Source: an uncultured Aquimarina sp. (GTDB lineage Bacteria; Bacteroidota; Bacteroidia; Flavobacteriales; Flavobacteriaceae). From it: DNA of 64,000 nt. Position 1 is the first letter of the stretch. The number at the start of each line of letters is the position of its first letter. Position numbers and translations under genes: made by a program. The stretch is taken from assembly GCA_947493495.1 (NCBI GenBank), contig CANLRN010000007.1:43046-107045 (forward strand), in the 5' to 3' direction. Below the pieces are notes generated by a model. The model ran no database searches. It was not told the origin of the DNA and worked only from the letters and a program-made list of their open reading frames with translations. Of the stretch, positions 17,947 to 27,652 are shown in pieces.

Positions 17947-19395
17947 ATGAGTCGATTAATTTCTTCTGAATCTTCAGGAAGCTTTACTGCAACAAATAAA
18001 AATCACAGTCTTTTTAAAAAATATATTTCAAGTTCACTATCTTATTTTATTTTGATAGGAACTTTTCTGTTGTTGTTAGGAGCAACATCTTTATTCTATT
18101 TTTTACAACCTTATTTCGAAGAAATATATCTAGAAAGAATGGGTACAGTATCAGGAATCTCTCTTATGATAGTTGGTACCTTATTACTTGTATTTAAAGT
18201 TAGTTTTTTAATATACCTTTTATTTTTATATCTACGCTATAAGCCCATTAAGTCATTATTGTCTAATGAACAATTGCCTTTATGTACAGTCATTGTACCT
18301 GCTTATAATGAAGGAGAATTGGTATATAAGACGTTGATGAGCCTAGCAAAAAGCGATTATCCACCAGAGAAATTACAGATTATTTCTATTGATGATGGGA
18401 GTAAAGATAATACCTGGGAGTTTATGAAAAAGGCAAAATCAATTTTGGGGAACCGCGTTTCTATCTATCAACAACCAAAAAATATGGGAAAAAGGCACGC
18501 CTTATATCGTGCATTTAAATTGGCCATGGGTGATGTTTTTGTGACCGTGGATAGTGATTCGATAGTAAAAGAAGATACGCTACGTAATATGGTGAGCCCA
18601 TTTATGGTCGATGATACTTGTGGAGCAGTAGCAGGTAATGTACGTGTATTGAATAGAAAAAAAGCATTCATACCACGTATGCTACATGTAAACTTTGCTT
18701 TTAGTTTTGAATTTATACGTTCTGCGCAGAGTGCTTTAGGGTCTGTATTATGTACACCAGGGGCTTTATCAGCTTATCGACGAGAAGCTGTTTTTAATTG
18801 TTTAGAAGATTGGATTCATCAAACGTTTATGGGACAAGTCTCTAAAATTGGAGAAGATCGAGCAATGACCAACATGATTTTAAAACAGGGCTATAAAGTA
18901 CTTTTTCAACGTAATGCATATGTTTACACTAATATTCCAGAACAGTATAAAAATTTATCTAAAATGTTTATACGATGGGAGCGAAGTAATGTACGTGAGA
19001 ATATAGCAATGAGTAAATTTGCGTTTAAAAACTTTAGAAAAGAGAACAAAGTGGGGGCTAGGATATTATTATTGAATCAATGGCTTAAACTTGTTATGGC
19101 ATACCCAGCAATAGTATTGATGCTATTTTTTATTTTCACTTATCCTGTATTATTCTTTAGCTCTACATTGGTAGGTATATTGATCTTTTCAAGTTTGCAT
19201 GCGATATTTTATGCAAAAAAACACAATGTATCCGAGGCGTTCTGGGCATATCCATATAGTGTTTTTTATGCTTTTACTCTTTTTTGGATTACACCTTATG
19301 CGATTATAACTGCTGGTAGAAGTGGTTGGTTAACACGTGATTTACCTATGAAAGAAACTAAAAAGCAACAACAAGTTATTGCTGTATCAACTTGA
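17947..19395 (+). CDS. Family 2 glycosyltransferase, processive membrane type
   Basis: Membrane glycosyltransferase of 482 residues resembling hyaluronan, chitin or poly-GlcNAc synthases. Two membrane segments lie at about 35-55 and 72-95. The GT2 domain (about 110-345) carries TVIVPAYNEGE, SIDDGSKDNT (nucleotide), VTVDSDS (DxD-type metal site) and GEDRAMTN (catalytic base). The acceptor/processivity motif is MFIRWERSN, so the usual first Gln of QxxRW is Met. Three to four membrane segments follow (about 375-460). Polysaccharide synthesis with export is likely, but the polymer cannot be named. It stands alone; the downstream gene is convergent. Confidence 0.88.
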   Translation: MSRLISSESSGSFTATNKNHSLFKKYISSSLSYFILIGTFLLLLGATSLFYFLQPYFEEIYLERMGTVSGISLMIVGTLLLVFKVSFLIYLLFLYLRYKPIKSLLSNEQLPLCTVIVPAYNEGELVYKTLMSLAKSDYPPEKLQIISIDDGSKDNTWEFMKKAKSILGNRVSIYQQPKNMGKRHALYRAFKLAMGDVFVTVDSDSIVKEDTLRNMVSPFMVDDTCGAVAGNVRVLNRKKAFIPRMLHVNFAFSFEFIRSAQSALGSVLCTPGALSAYRREAVFNCLEDWIHQTFMGQVSKIGEDRAMTNMILKQGYKVLFQRNAYVYTNIPEQYKNLSKMFIRWERSNVRENIAMSKFAFKNFRKENKVGARILLLNQWLKLVMAYPAIVLMLFFIFTYPVLFFSSTLVGILIFSSLHAIFYAKKHNVSEAFWAYPYSVFYAFTLFWITPYAIITAGRSGWLTRDLPMKETKKQQQVIAVST

Positions 19396-19436
19396 TGATT
19401 GATCGGTATAGTAAATCTATTACTATTACTAACTAG

Positions 19437-19715
19437 CTAATTTTTTGACAAGTACTTTTTATCCATCCAAAAAGTTCCGAATGGAATAACAGAACACGCT
19501 AATACAATTAGTAAAGTTTTGATATTCCATTTTTTTTCTGATTTCACCAAAAAAGCAAATACAATGTACAATAAGAATAAGATCCCATGTGCCATTCCGA
19601 TTACTTTATTGGGCTCTGGAGATTCGAATACATATTTTAAAGGCATAGTTACAAATAGAATAAGTAAATATGAAATACCTTCGAGATAGCTTATTATTCT
19701 AAAAAAAGAGATCAT
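19437..19715 (-). CDS. DUF3817 family membrane protein
   Basis: Small inner-membrane protein of 92 residues with three hydrophobic segments (about 5-25, 40-60 and 68-84). The sequence YLEGISYLLILFVTMPLKY, then NKVIGMAHGILFLLY and IPFGTFWMDKKYL, is the usual DUF3817 pattern. The function of the family is unknown. It is convergent with the glycosyltransferase gene, with 41 bases between the stops. Confidence 0.82.
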   Translation of the reverse strand: MISFFRIISYLEGISYLLILFVTMPLKYVFESPEPNKVIGMAHGILFLLYIVFAFLVKSEKKWNIKTLLIVLACSVIPFGTFWMDKKYLSKN

Positions 19716-19880
19716 AAATAGTGATTATGTGAAAATAATTGCAAATGTAAACCAGAAAATGTATTCTAGTGCAATTTGTATACTGAAATATATAGAGTAG
19801 ATAGAAATTTTATTTCCTATCATATCATATGTAATTTCATTTGAGAAAAGAGATAAAGTAAAGTAGGAGTTGAACTCGTT

Positions 19881-19951
19881 TATTGGTCTCAGGAATAGTT
19901 AAAACTATGTGCTTTTAGCTTCTGAAAATTGTTGAATATATGAGTATTTAG
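19881..19951 (+). repeat. Degenerate dispersed repeat, copy 1
   Basis: A stretch starting TATTGGTCTCAGGAATAG and ending TTGTTGAATATATGAGTATTTAG aligns with 41608-41694 (TACTGGTCTAAGGAATAC ... TTGTTGAGTGTATATAAG). This copy lacks about 16 bases in the middle. Orientation is arbitrary. It overlaps the last few bases of the esterase gene. Confidence 0.5.
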
Positions 19952-20862
19952 TTTTTATTTAAAAGATATATAGCTTCAGCAAATTTTTCACCTAGATCAA
20001 TATATCCATGACTATCATAATGATATGGGTCAGAATACTTATAATATCTAGTACTCCTTACCATAACAGCATTTTTATCAGTTAATGTAAATTTTTCTTG
20101 CGCATATTGAACTAATTCGCCGTACGTCCATACTTTTTTTTCTTTGTTATCCCAGGAATCTGATATTTTTCCTATAGCGATGGGTAAATCACCTGATCGT
20201 AAAGTAGCTCTAATTAAACCCATAAGGCGTTTTAAGTTGTCATAATATCTAAGAGCGATTTGTTCGTTAAAAGCATCACTCTCTCCTTGCATCCATAGAA
20301 TCCCACTCGGTATTAATTTATCAATTTTCCCATTTTTATCAATGTCCCTTGTTTCTGAAGCATTTGCTATCGTTTTTAAAAAGTGGTCATATTGATTAAT
20401 TCCAGTTTTCCCTCTATAATCGGGTTCCCATGATCCAAAATGACGGGCAGCTAAGCTGTCAATAGATGTGCCGCCTCTTGAGTATTTAATAATCGCAATT
20501 TTTTCATTAGGGTATAATTGTTGTATTTTCTTTGCAAAAGAAAGTTCTAATCCGAATCGGTTAGAAAGATTGTTTTGTTGATCATCAGATGAAAAACCTG
20601 TGCCGTGTCCAGGCTTCAATATTTCCCATATCCCTTTTCCGCCATTTTCTTTATCGTCAGCTACAGGGTTTCCATGAAAAATCCATACATTTTTGAAATC
20701 GGACTCTAAAGACTCTGGTAAATCCGAATTATAACCATGCCCATCCATATTAGATTGACCTCCAAGAAAAAAAAGTCTAAAAGTATCTTGTTCTGTTTGT
20801 TGAGAGATTACGGTATAAGGAAAAATACTTAGAATTGCTATTATAAATAGGTTCTGTTTCAT
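19948..20862 (-). CDS. Secreted SASA-type carbohydrate/sialate O-acetylesterase
   Basis: Secreted SGNH-like esterase of 304 residues with a signal peptide (MKQNLFIIAILSIFPYTVISQ). The nucleophile serine is in LFFLGGQSNMDGHG (block I). The IIKYSRGGTSID and GILWMQGESDA blocks follow, and the Asp/His pair is in YHYDSHGYIDLGEKFAEAIY near the C-terminus. The family (DUF303/CE6-like) removes acetyl groups from sialic acid or plant and algal polysaccharides. A marine polysaccharide substrate is plausible but inferred. It follows the HEAT-like gene after 7 bases on the minus strand and may be part of the same transcript. Confidence 0.85.
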   Translation of the reverse strand: MKQNLFIIAILSIFPYTVISQQTEQDTFRLFFLGGQSNMDGHGYNSDLPESLESDFKNVWIFHGNPVADDKENGGKGIWEILKPGHGTGFSSDDQQNNLSNRFGLELSFAKKIQQLYPNEKIAIIKYSRGGTSIDSLAARHFGSWEPDYRGKTGINQYDHFLKTIANASETRDIDKNGKIDKLIPSGILWMQGESDAFNEQIALRYYDNLKRLMGLIRATLRSGDLPIAIGKISDSWDNKEKKVWTYGELVQYAQEKFTLTDKNAVMVRSTRYYKYSDPYHYDSHGYIDLGEKFAEAIYLLNKN

Positions 20863-20869
20863 TATTATT

Positions 20870-21394
20870 TTATTTACTCAGCTTTTCCAACATTTTTTTT
20901 GCCCGACTAGAAACGGACTTCCTCTCATCTGCTGTTAACCTTTCTAGATGTGGTTTAATCCATTTACTTAATTCCATATCTTTTTTTGACCATTTTGTTA
21001 AAGTATTCATTGTCTGGTTTAACACGATCCAGTCATTATGATTAGCAAGATTATTTTTCATAATGTTCTTCGCTTGTCCAATTTGATTTTCATTCATCTC
21101 CTTTTCCAACATTTCGAACAATTGTGATAAAGTCCATTGGACTGATGCTTGGTCTATTTTAGCAATCTCTATTAAAAATCGGTCAATATATGGAATTAAA
21201 ATAGACTTTTTTGCCTTACAAATCCGTTTGATTGCGTTTGAAGTTCGCAATCGAACAACTTCATCATTACTAAAATAGCAATTAAATAAATTAATAAAAC
21301 GTTTGTTTTCTTGCAATACTTCTTCCACAATTTCAACTGTGTTTCCCAAAGAATTTGAATGTCCACCTTTCAGTCTTTCTTCAAAATTATTCAT
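20870..21394 (-). CDS. HEAT-repeat-like alpha-helical protein, function unknown
   Basis: Soluble protein of 174 residues, predicted all-helical with paired amphipathic helices of about 30-35 residues (VRLRTSNAIKRICKAKKSIL, ASVQWTLSQLFEMLEKEM, WIVLNQTMNTLTKWSKKDM, ADERKSVSSRAKKMLEKLSK), as in HEAT repeats. There is no signal peptide, metal site or nucleotide motif. HEAT-type proteins act as scaffolds or recognise alkylated DNA (AlkD-like), but neither role is supported here. It lies 18 bases downstream of porX and 7 bases upstream of the esterase gene on the same strand. Confidence 0.6.
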   Translation of the reverse strand: MNNFEERLKGGHSNSLGNTVEIVEEVLQENKRFINLFNCYFSNDEVVRLRTSNAIKRICKAKKSILIPYIDRFLIEIAKIDQASVQWTLSQLFEMLEKEMNENQIGQAKNIMKNNLANHNDWIVLNQTMNTLTKWSKKDMELSKWIKPHLERLTADERKSVSSRAKKMLEKLSK

Positions 21395-21412
21395 GATGTA
21401 ATCAAGATGTTT

Positions 21413-22963
21413 TTACCTTGGATTTAAAACTACAAATGGTATGATCATTTCTTCTAATGAAACACCGCCATGTTGATAGGTATTTCTATAATAACCTACA
21501 TAGTGATTATAATTATTGGGATATGCAAAAAAGTAATCTCCTTTGGCAAAAATAAAAGAACTACTCATATTAATAGATGGTAAATGAATTGCTTTTGGAT
21601 CTGTAGCCGCTAGTACTTCCTTGTCTTCATAAGTAAGGCTCTTTCCTGTTTTATATCTTAAATTTAGGCTTGTATTTTTATCTCCTATTACTTTTGATGG
21701 ATTCTTTACATTAATAGTTCCATGATCTGTAGTAATAATTAACTTAAATCCCATTTGTTGAGCTTGTTGGATCATATCAAGTAAAGGAGAGTTCTTAAAC
21801 CAACTTAGTGTTAATGAGCGATATGACTTATCATTAGAAGCAAGTTCTTTAATAACTTCCATTTCTGTTTTGCTATGTGATAACATATCTACAAAATTAT
21901 ATACTACAACAGTTAGGTCATTATCTTTTAGTCCCTTAAAATTGGTAGCCAGTGTTTTACCAGATCTTTCATTGGTAATTTTATAATATTCGTGTTTGAT
22001 ATCTAAACCTAATCGCTGTAATTGCAATGTAAGAAACTCATTCTCATTCATGTTTTTCCCCCCTTCATCAGTATCATCTAACCAGAGATTAGGGTGTCTT
22101 TTTTTCATTTCTGAAGGCATTAAACCAGAAAAAATAGAATTTCTGGCATATTGAGTTGCTGTTGGTAGAATACTACAGTATGAGAACTCTTCTTCTTTTT
22201 TGTAATAATTATTTACAACAGGTTCAAAGGCTTTCCACTGATCATATCTTAGATTATCAATGACTATAAAGAGCGTAGGTTGTTCTTTACTGATTTCGGG
22301 AACGACTTTCTCTTTAAACAACGTATGCGACATAATAGGCGCCTGACCATTGCCACTAAACCAATTTGGATAATTTTTATCAACATATTTAAAGAACTGA
22401 GAATTGGCTTCTGTTTTTTGTGATTCTAGGATTTCGAACATCCCAGTATCTTCTATATCTTCTAATTGTATTTCCCAATACACTAGTTTTTGATATAGTT
22501 CTACCCATTCTTCATAAGAATTTACCATTGCCATGTCCATAGCAATTTTCCTGAATTCTTGCTGATAGTTAGAAGTTGTTTTTTCTGAAACTAGTCTAGA
22601 GTTATCAAGATTTTTTTTAAGACTAAGAAGTATCTGGTTTGGATTTACAGGCTTAATGAGATAATCGGCAATTTTACTGCCAATAGCTTCTTCCATAATA
22701 TATTCTTCCTCACTTTTGGTAATCATAACCACAGGGAGGCTATCGTTTTTTTCTTTAATCTCTGATAAGGTTTCAATTCCAGAAAGCCCAGGCATATTTT
22801 CATCTAAAAAAACAATATCAAAATTGTCTTCCTCCAATATATCAATTGCTTCAGTTCCACTTTGACATTTAGTAACATCATAATTTTTCTTTTCAAGGAA
22901 AAGAATGTGCGGTTTTAATAAATCAATCTCATCATCAACCCATAAAATTTTTATACTGCTCAT
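21413..22963 (-). CDS. porX: PorX: response regulator with PglZ domain, T9SS regulator
   Basis: Protein of 516 residues. A CheY-like receiver domain (1-120) has the phosphoacceptor Asp in FDIVFLDENMPGLSG and the conserved Lys in DYLIKPVNP. A helical linker (about 125-200) leads to a PglZ domain of the alkaline phosphatase superfamily (about 205-516) with metal-site segments LFIVIDNLRYDQW (Asp), TATQYARNSIFSG (Thr), ITTDHGT (Asp/His) and YQHGGVSLEE (His). In Porphyromonas gingivalis PorX works with PorY and SigP to regulate T9SS genes, and its PglZ domain hydrolyses nucleotide oligomers. T9SS genes elsewhere in the window are consistent with this role. It is divergent from the HD phosphohydrolase gene. 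Confidence 0.92.
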   Translation of the reverse strand: MSSIKILWVDDEIDLLKPHILFLEKKNYDVTKCQSGTEAIDILEEDNFDIVFLDENMPGLSGIETLSEIKEKNDSLPVVMITKSEEEYIMEEAIGSKIADYLIKPVNPNQILLSLKKNLDNSRLVSEKTTSNYQQEFRKIAMDMAMVNSYEEWVELYQKLVYWEIQLEDIEDTGMFEILESQKTEANSQFFKYVDKNYPNWFSGNGQAPIMSHTLFKEKVVPEISKEQPTLFIVIDNLRYDQWKAFEPVVNNYYKKEEEFSYCSILPTATQYARNSIFSGLMPSEMKKRHPNLWLDDTDEGGKNMNENEFLTLQLQRLGLDIKHEYYKITNERSGKTLATNFKGLKDNDLTVVVYNFVDMLSHSKTEMEVIKELASNDKSYRSLTLSWFKNSPLLDMIQQAQQMGFKLIITTDHGTINVKNPSKVIGDKNTSLNLRYKTGKSLTYEDKEVLAATDPKAIHLPSINMSSSFIFAKGDYFFAYPNNYNHYVGYYRNTYQHGGVSLEEMIIPFVVLNPR

Positions 22964-23100
22964 CTATTTTGTGTTTTTTTATTTGTAGGATAAAGAATAA
23001 TTTTTCCTTCTTATCAACCATATATTATTTTACAATACATGAATCATTATTTAGTTTAAGTTATGAATACATATATTTGTTTTGTAAAAGCAGTGTAAAC

Positions 23101-24330
23101 TTGAAAAAAAGAAATAAACTTAAAATATTAAACGATCCAATTTACGGATTTATTACTATACCAAATGAACTAATTTTTGACCTGTTAGAACATTCTTATT
23201 TTCAGCGTTTAAGAAGAATTTCTCAAATGGGGCTCTCATATTTGGTTTATCCGGGCGCTAATCACACTAGATTTCATCATGCTTTAGGTTGTATGCATTT
23301 GATGCAGAATGCTGTCAGAGTCCTTCGCTTTAAGGGAGTTACTGTTTCTGAAGCAGAAGAAGAAGCTCTGTATGTTGCTATAGTATTGCATGATATTGGG
23401 CATGGACCATTTTCTCATGCAATGGAACATAGTATTGTCAATGAGATCACACATGAGGAAATTTCTTTACTGTTTATGGAGAAAATGAATAAAGAATTTA
23501 ACGGGAGTTTAACGTTGGCGATTCAAATTTTTAAAGGAGAATATCACCGTGTATTTTTACATCAGTTAATTTCTGGGCAATTAGATATGGATCGATTGGA
23601 CTATTTAAAAAGAGATAGTTTTTATACAGGTGTAGCAGAAGGGAATATAAATAGTGAACGTTTGATAACCATGTTATCAGTTGTAGACGATAAGCTGGTA
23701 GTAGAAGAAAAAGGAATATATTCTGTAGAAAAGTTTTTATTAGCCAGACGTTTGATGTATTGGCAGGTATATCTTCATAAAACTAGTTTAGTTGCAGAAA
23801 ATCTATTGATTAGAGTACTTAAAAGAGCTAAGGAATTAGTACAAAATGGCCATACATTAGATTGTAGCTCACCACTGTTATTTTTTTTGAAACATAAAAT
23901 CACTGCTACTAATTTTACAGATAGTGTATTAGATACTTTTTCAGGATTAGATGATTATGATATCATAGCTGCTATGAAAGCGTGGAGATATGCTGATGAT
24001 TTTGTCCTTAAAAGTTTGTGTAGAATGATAATTGATCGAGATCTTTTAAAAATAAAAATAAAGAAAAAACCTTTTAAGCAAGCTACAGTAGAGAAACATG
24101 TTCAGAATTTCGTGGATACTCACCATATAACTAATGAAGAAGCTAAATATTTTGTTTTTACAGGAATGATATCTAATCAAGCATATCATCAAAATAAACA
24201 AAATATAAACATTGTTTATAAATCAAACAAGATAGTAGATATTGTAAGTGCTACCGATCAATTTAATTTAAAAGCACTATCAAAACCAGTAACGAAATAT
24301 TTTATATGTTACCCAAAACCTAAAGATTAA
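23101..24330 (+). CDS. HD domain phosphohydrolase (SAMHD1/dGTPase-like)
   Basis: Cytoplasmic HD protein of 409 residues. I chose the TTG at 23101, giving MKKRNKLKILNDPIYGFI, the normal opening of this family. The frame extends upstream to about 22969, but that part is hydrophobic and unlike the family. The HD site is HTRFHHALGC, VLHDIGHGPFSHAMEH and SGQLDMDRLDYLKRDS (His, HD, Asp). Relatives include dNTP triphosphohydrolases; the substrate here is unverified. The gene is divergent from porX and is followed 25 bases later by lpxD. Confidence 0.88.
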   Translation: MKKRNKLKILNDPIYGFITIPNELIFDLLEHSYFQRLRRISQMGLSYLVYPGANHTRFHHALGCMHLMQNAVRVLRFKGVTVSEAEEEALYVAIVLHDIGHGPFSHAMEHSIVNEITHEEISLLFMEKMNKEFNGSLTLAIQIFKGEYHRVFLHQLISGQLDMDRLDYLKRDSFYTGVAEGNINSERLITMLSVVDDKLVVEEKGIYSVEKFLLARRLMYWQVYLHKTSLVAENLLIRVLKRAKELVQNGHTLDCSSPLLFFLKHKITATNFTDSVLDTFSGLDDYDIIAAMKAWRYADDFVLKSLCRMIIDRDLLKIKIKKKPFKQATVEKHVQNFVDTHHITNEEAKYFVFTGMISNQAYHQNKQNINIVYKSNKIVDIVSATDQFNLKALSKPVTKYFICYPKPKD

Positions 24331-24341
24331 TACATTTTTTA

Positions 24342-24349
24342 TATTTTTG
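24342..24349 (+). promoter_or_regulatory. Bacteroidota -7 element just upstream of lpxD
   Basis: TATTTTTG matches TAnnTTTG and ends 6 bases before the lpxD ATG, so a transcript from it would have a very short leader. No TTG is seen at -33 spacing. If active, it would separate the lipid A genes from the HD gene upstream. Confidence 0.4.
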
Positions 24350-24355
24350 TAGCTA

Positions 24356-25384
24356 ATGATTTTTACAGCCACACAAATTGCAGGTATTCTTAATGGAGAA
24401 ATCGAAGGCGATGAAACCGTAGAAGTATCTAAACTAGCAAAAATAGAAGAAGGGGAACAGGGTTCGCTCACATTCTTGTCTAATCCCAAATACACACCAT
24501 ATATTTATTCTACACAAGCATCAATTACTATTGTTAATAAGACATTTGAGTTAGAATCTGCGATCAAAACAACTTTGATTAGAGTTGATGATGCCTATAA
24601 AGCATTTTCGCAATTATTAGATTATTACAATATGGTAGAAATGAACAAAACAGGGATAGAACAACCTAGTTTTGTATCAGAAACTGTAGTATATGGGGAT
24701 AATATATATTTAGGAGCTTTTTCCTATCTGGGAGATAATGTGGTAATAGGTGGTAATGTAAAAATTTTTCCTAATGTGTATATAGGTGATAATGTAACTA
24801 TAGGAAATAATGTAGTTGTTTTTGCTGGAGCAAAAATATATTCAGAAACCATAATAGGAGATAATTGTGTCATCCATAGTGGAGTGATAGTTGGAGCAGA
24901 TGGATTTGGTTTTACACCAAATGAACAAGGAGAATATAGTAAAGTACCACAAACAGGTAATGTCATTATCGAAGATAATGTAGATGTAGGAGCAGGAACC
25001 ACAATAGACAGGGCCACATTGGGCTCTACAATTATTCGTAGTGGAGTAAAGTTAGATAATCAAATCCAGATAGCGCATAATGTAGAAATCGGAGAACATA
25101 CAGCTATTGCTGCGCAGACTGGTATTGCTGGGTCTACCAAAATTGGAAAGTATTGTCTAATTGGAGGACAAGTGGGTATTGCAGGACATCTGGTTATTGG
25201 AAATAAAGTTAAAATTCAAGCACAATCCGGAATAGGAAGAAACATCAAGGATGGAGAAGCTATTCAAGGATCTCCTGCTCTAGGATATTCAGATTATAAT
25301 AAATCGTATGTCCACTTTAAAAATTTACCTAAAATCGTAGATAAAGTATACAAACTAGAGAAAAAGATAAAAGATAATGAATAA
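24356..25384 (+). CDS. lpxD: UDP-3-O-acylglucosamine N-acyltransferase LpxD
   Basis: Third enzyme of lipid A synthesis, 342 residues, the usual LpxD length. An N-terminal uridine-binding domain (about 1-100, with [21 protein letters not shown]) precedes a left-handed beta-helix of hexapeptide repeats (about 100-310: [20 protein letters not shown] and similar). The catalytic histidine is in [17 protein letters not shown]-terminal helix ends the protein ([19 protein letters not shown]). It N-acylates UDP-3-O-acylglucosamine with a hydroxyacyl-ACP. Its stop overlaps the start of lpxC-fabZ by 8 bases, so the two are translationally coupled. Confidence 0.95.
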   Translation: MIFTATQIAGILNGEIEGDETVEVSKLAKIEEGEQGSLTFLSNPKYTPYIYSTQASITIVNKTFELESAIKTTLIRVDDAYKAFSQLLDYYNMVEMNKTGIEQPSFVSETVVYGDNIYLGAFSYLGDNVVIGGNVKIFPNVYIGDNVTIGNNVVVFAGAKIYSETIIGDNCVIHSGVIVGADGFGFTPNEQGEYSKVPQTGNVIIEDNVDVGAGTTIDRATLGSTIIRSGVKLDNQIQIAHNVEIGEHTAIAAQTGIAGSTKIGKYCLIGGQVGIAGHLVIGNKVKIQAQSGIGRNIKDGEAIQGSPALGYSDYNKSYVHFKNLPKIVDKVYKLEKKIKDNE

Positions 25385-26780
25385 TGTTGTTGTAAGTAAA
25401 CAAAGAACTATTCAAAAAGAAATTGAACTTAAGGGAGTTGGTTTGCATACAGGAAAGGAAGTTATACTAACTTTTAAACCTGCGCCAGTTAATCATGGAT
25501 ATGCATTCTGCCGAGTAGATCTAGAAGGTAATCCTACCATAGAAGCAGATTCCAACTATGTAGTCAATACACAACGAGGAACAAATTTAGAGAAAAATGG
25601 AGTTAGTATTCAAACTTCAGAACATGTGTTAGCAGCTTGTGTAGGATTAGGAATAGATAACTTATTAATTGAATTAAATGCATCAGAACCACCTATAATG
25701 GATGGTTCTAGCAAGTATTTTGTCGAAGCACTTGAAAAAGCAGGAATTGTAGAACAGGATAAAGATAGAGATGAATACATCGTAAAAGAAGTCATCTCAT
25801 ATGTAGATGAAGAATCTGGAAGCGAAATCATTCTAATGCCATCTGATGAATATCAGATAACTACGATGGTTGATTTTGGTACTAAAGTATTGGGGACGCA
25901 AAATGCTTCATTAAAGCATATTTCTGATTTTAAAGAAGAAATAGCAGATGCTAGGACATTTAGCTTTCTTCACGAATTAGAGATGTTGTTAGAACATGGA
26001 TTGATCAAAGGAGGAGACCTTAATAATGCAATAGTGTATGTCGATAAGAAGATAAGTAACGAAACGATGGAGAAGTTGAAAGTTGCTTTTGGAAAAGAAT
26101 CTATAGCCATTAAGCCTAATGGAATATTAGACAATCTCACGTTGCATTATCCTAATGAAGCAGCAAGACATAAATTACTAGATGTTATTGGAGACTTGGC
26201 TCTTATCGGAACAAGAATACGAGGAAAAGTAATAGCGAATAAACCTGGACATTATATCAATACTCAATTTGCTAAAAAATTAGCTAAGATTATTAAAATA
26301 GAGAAGAGGAATAAAGTTCCCAAATTTGATCTTAATCAAACGCCTCTAATGGATATTAATAAAATCATGTCAATGTTACCGCACAGACCTCCTTTTTTAT
26401 TAATAGATCGTATATTAGAGCTGTCTGATACTTATGTAGTAGGGATGAAGAATGTAACTATGAATGAACCTTTTTTTGTAGGACATTTTCCAGGAGCACC
26501 AGTAATGCCGGGAGTAATGCAAATAGAAGCAATGGCACAAACAGGTGGAATTCTAGCATTGAGTACAGTACCTGACCCAGAGAATTATCTTACCTATTTT
26601 ATGAAAATAGATAAGGTAAAATTTAAACAACAAGTTATACCTGGAGATACATTGATATTTAAATTAGAACTGCTAACCCCTATACGCAGAGGGATCTGTC
26701 ACATGCAGGCATTTGCCTATGCCAATGATAAATTGGTAACAGAAGCAGAATTGATGGCGCAGATTGTAAAATCCAAATAG
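25377..26780 (+). CDS. lpxC-fabZ: Bifunctional LpxC deacetylase / FabZ dehydratase
   Basis: Fused enzyme of 467 residues. The LpxC part (about 1-310) deacetylates UDP-3-O-acyl-GlcNAc, the committed lipid A step; zinc-site and catalytic segments are [16 protein letters not shown] (His) and [16 protein letters not shown] (His and Asp). The FabZ part (about 320-467) dehydrates 3-hydroxyacyl-ACP; its active site is seen in [13 protein letters not shown] and [20 protein letters not shown] (His and Glu). The fusion is normal in Bacteroidota and couples lipid A and fatty acid synthesis at a shared substrate. It overlaps lpxD by 8 bases, and lpxA follows after 50 bases. Confidence 0.97.
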   Translation: MNNVVVSKQRTIQKEIELKGVGLHTGKEVILTFKPAPVNHGYAFCRVDLEGNPTIEADSNYVVNTQRGTNLEKNGVSIQTSEHVLAACVGLGIDNLLIELNASEPPIMDGSSKYFVEALEKAGIVEQDKDRDEYIVKEVISYVDEESGSEIILMPSDEYQITTMVDFGTKVLGTQNASLKHISDFKEEIADARTFSFLHELEMLLEHGLIKGGDLNNAIVYVDKKISNETMEKLKVAFGKESIAIKPNGILDNLTLHYPNEAARHKLLDVIGDLALIGTRIRGKVIANKPGHYINTQFAKKLAKIIKIEKRNKVPKFDLNQTPLMDINKIMSMLPHRPPFLLIDRILELSDTYVVGMKNVTMNEPFFVGHFPGAPVMPGVMQIEAMAQTGGILALSTVPDPENYLTYFMKIDKVKFKQQVIPGDTLIFKLELLTPIRRGICHMQAFAYANDKLVTEAELMAQIVKSK

Positions 26781-26830
26781 CTCATATAATTAGAGTAATA
26801 TCTAAACGATCAAAAAAAATAAATATATTC

Positions 26831-27613
26831 ATGAATCAACCATTAGCATATGTACATCCAGGAGCTAAAATTGCAAAAAATGTAGTTATCGAACCATTTA
26901 CTACAATTCATAATAATGTGGTAATTGGAGACGGAACTTGGATAGGTTCTAATGTCACTATTATGGAAGGAGCCCGTATAGGTAAAAACTGTAGTATTTT
27001 CCCTGGAGCAGTAATATCAGCAGTTCCCCAAGATAAAAAGTTTAATGATGAAGATACAACCACAGAGATTGGCGATAATACCACCATTCGAGAATGTGTA
27101 ACAATTAATAGAGGTACTACCGATAGAATGAAAACTAAAATTGGTAGTAACTGTTGGATTATGGCATATTGCCATATTGCACACGATTGTATCGTAGGCG
27201 ATAATTGTATTTTTTCTAATAATAGTACATTAGCAGGCCATATTAATGTAGGTAATTATGTAGTATTAGCAGGAATGGCAGCAGTACAGCAATTTTGTAG
27301 TATAGGTAATCACGCATTTGTAACCGGAGGTTCTTTGGTTCGCAAAGATGTACCTCCTTATGTAAAAGCTGCTAGAGAACCCTTATCTTACGTAGGAATT
27401 AACTCTATAGGATTAAGAAGAAGAGGTTTTACTACTGAAAAAATTAGAGAGGTTCAAAACATATATAGGATTTTGTATCAAAGGAATTATAATAATTCTC
27501 AGGCAGTTGCAATCATAGAAGCTGAAATGGAAGCCACACCAGAGCGTGATGAAGTTTTAGAATTTATTAAAAATTCTCAAAGAGGAATTATGAAAGGATA
27601 TTTTTCGAATTAA
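26831..27613 (+). CDS. lpxA: Acyl-ACP--UDP-N-acetylglucosamine O-acyltransferase LpxA
   Basis: First enzyme of lipid A synthesis, 260 residues, standard length. The body is a left-handed beta-helix of hexapeptides (VHPGAKIAKNVVIEPFTTIH onward), with the catalytic histidine in AYCHIAHDCIVGDN near residue 120 and the characteristic RECVTINRGT and LRRRGFT segments. The C-terminal third is helical. It transfers a 3-hydroxyacyl chain from ACP to UDP-GlcNAc. It is placed after lpxC-fabZ and before efp, the usual Bacteroidota order. Confidence 0.96.
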   Translation: MNQPLAYVHPGAKIAKNVVIEPFTTIHNNVVIGDGTWIGSNVTIMEGARIGKNCSIFPGAVISAVPQDKKFNDEDTTTEIGDNTTIRECVTINRGTTDRMKTKIGSNCWIMAYCHIAHDCIVGDNCIFSNNSTLAGHINVGNYVVLAGMAAVQQFCSIGNHAFVTGGSLVRKDVPPYVKAAREPLSYVGINSIGLRRRGFTTEKIREVQNIYRILYQRNYNNSQAVAIIEAEMEATPERDEVLEFIKNSQRGIMKGYFSN

Positions 27614-27652
27614 CTTCAGAAAAATAATTAATAAGAAATTAAAAAATAGAAT

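Noticed and set aside
22969..23100. N-terminal extension of the HD phosphohydrolase
   Set aside because: The extension is hydrophobic and Phe/Tyr-rich and not part of the family, which starts near the TTG at 23101.
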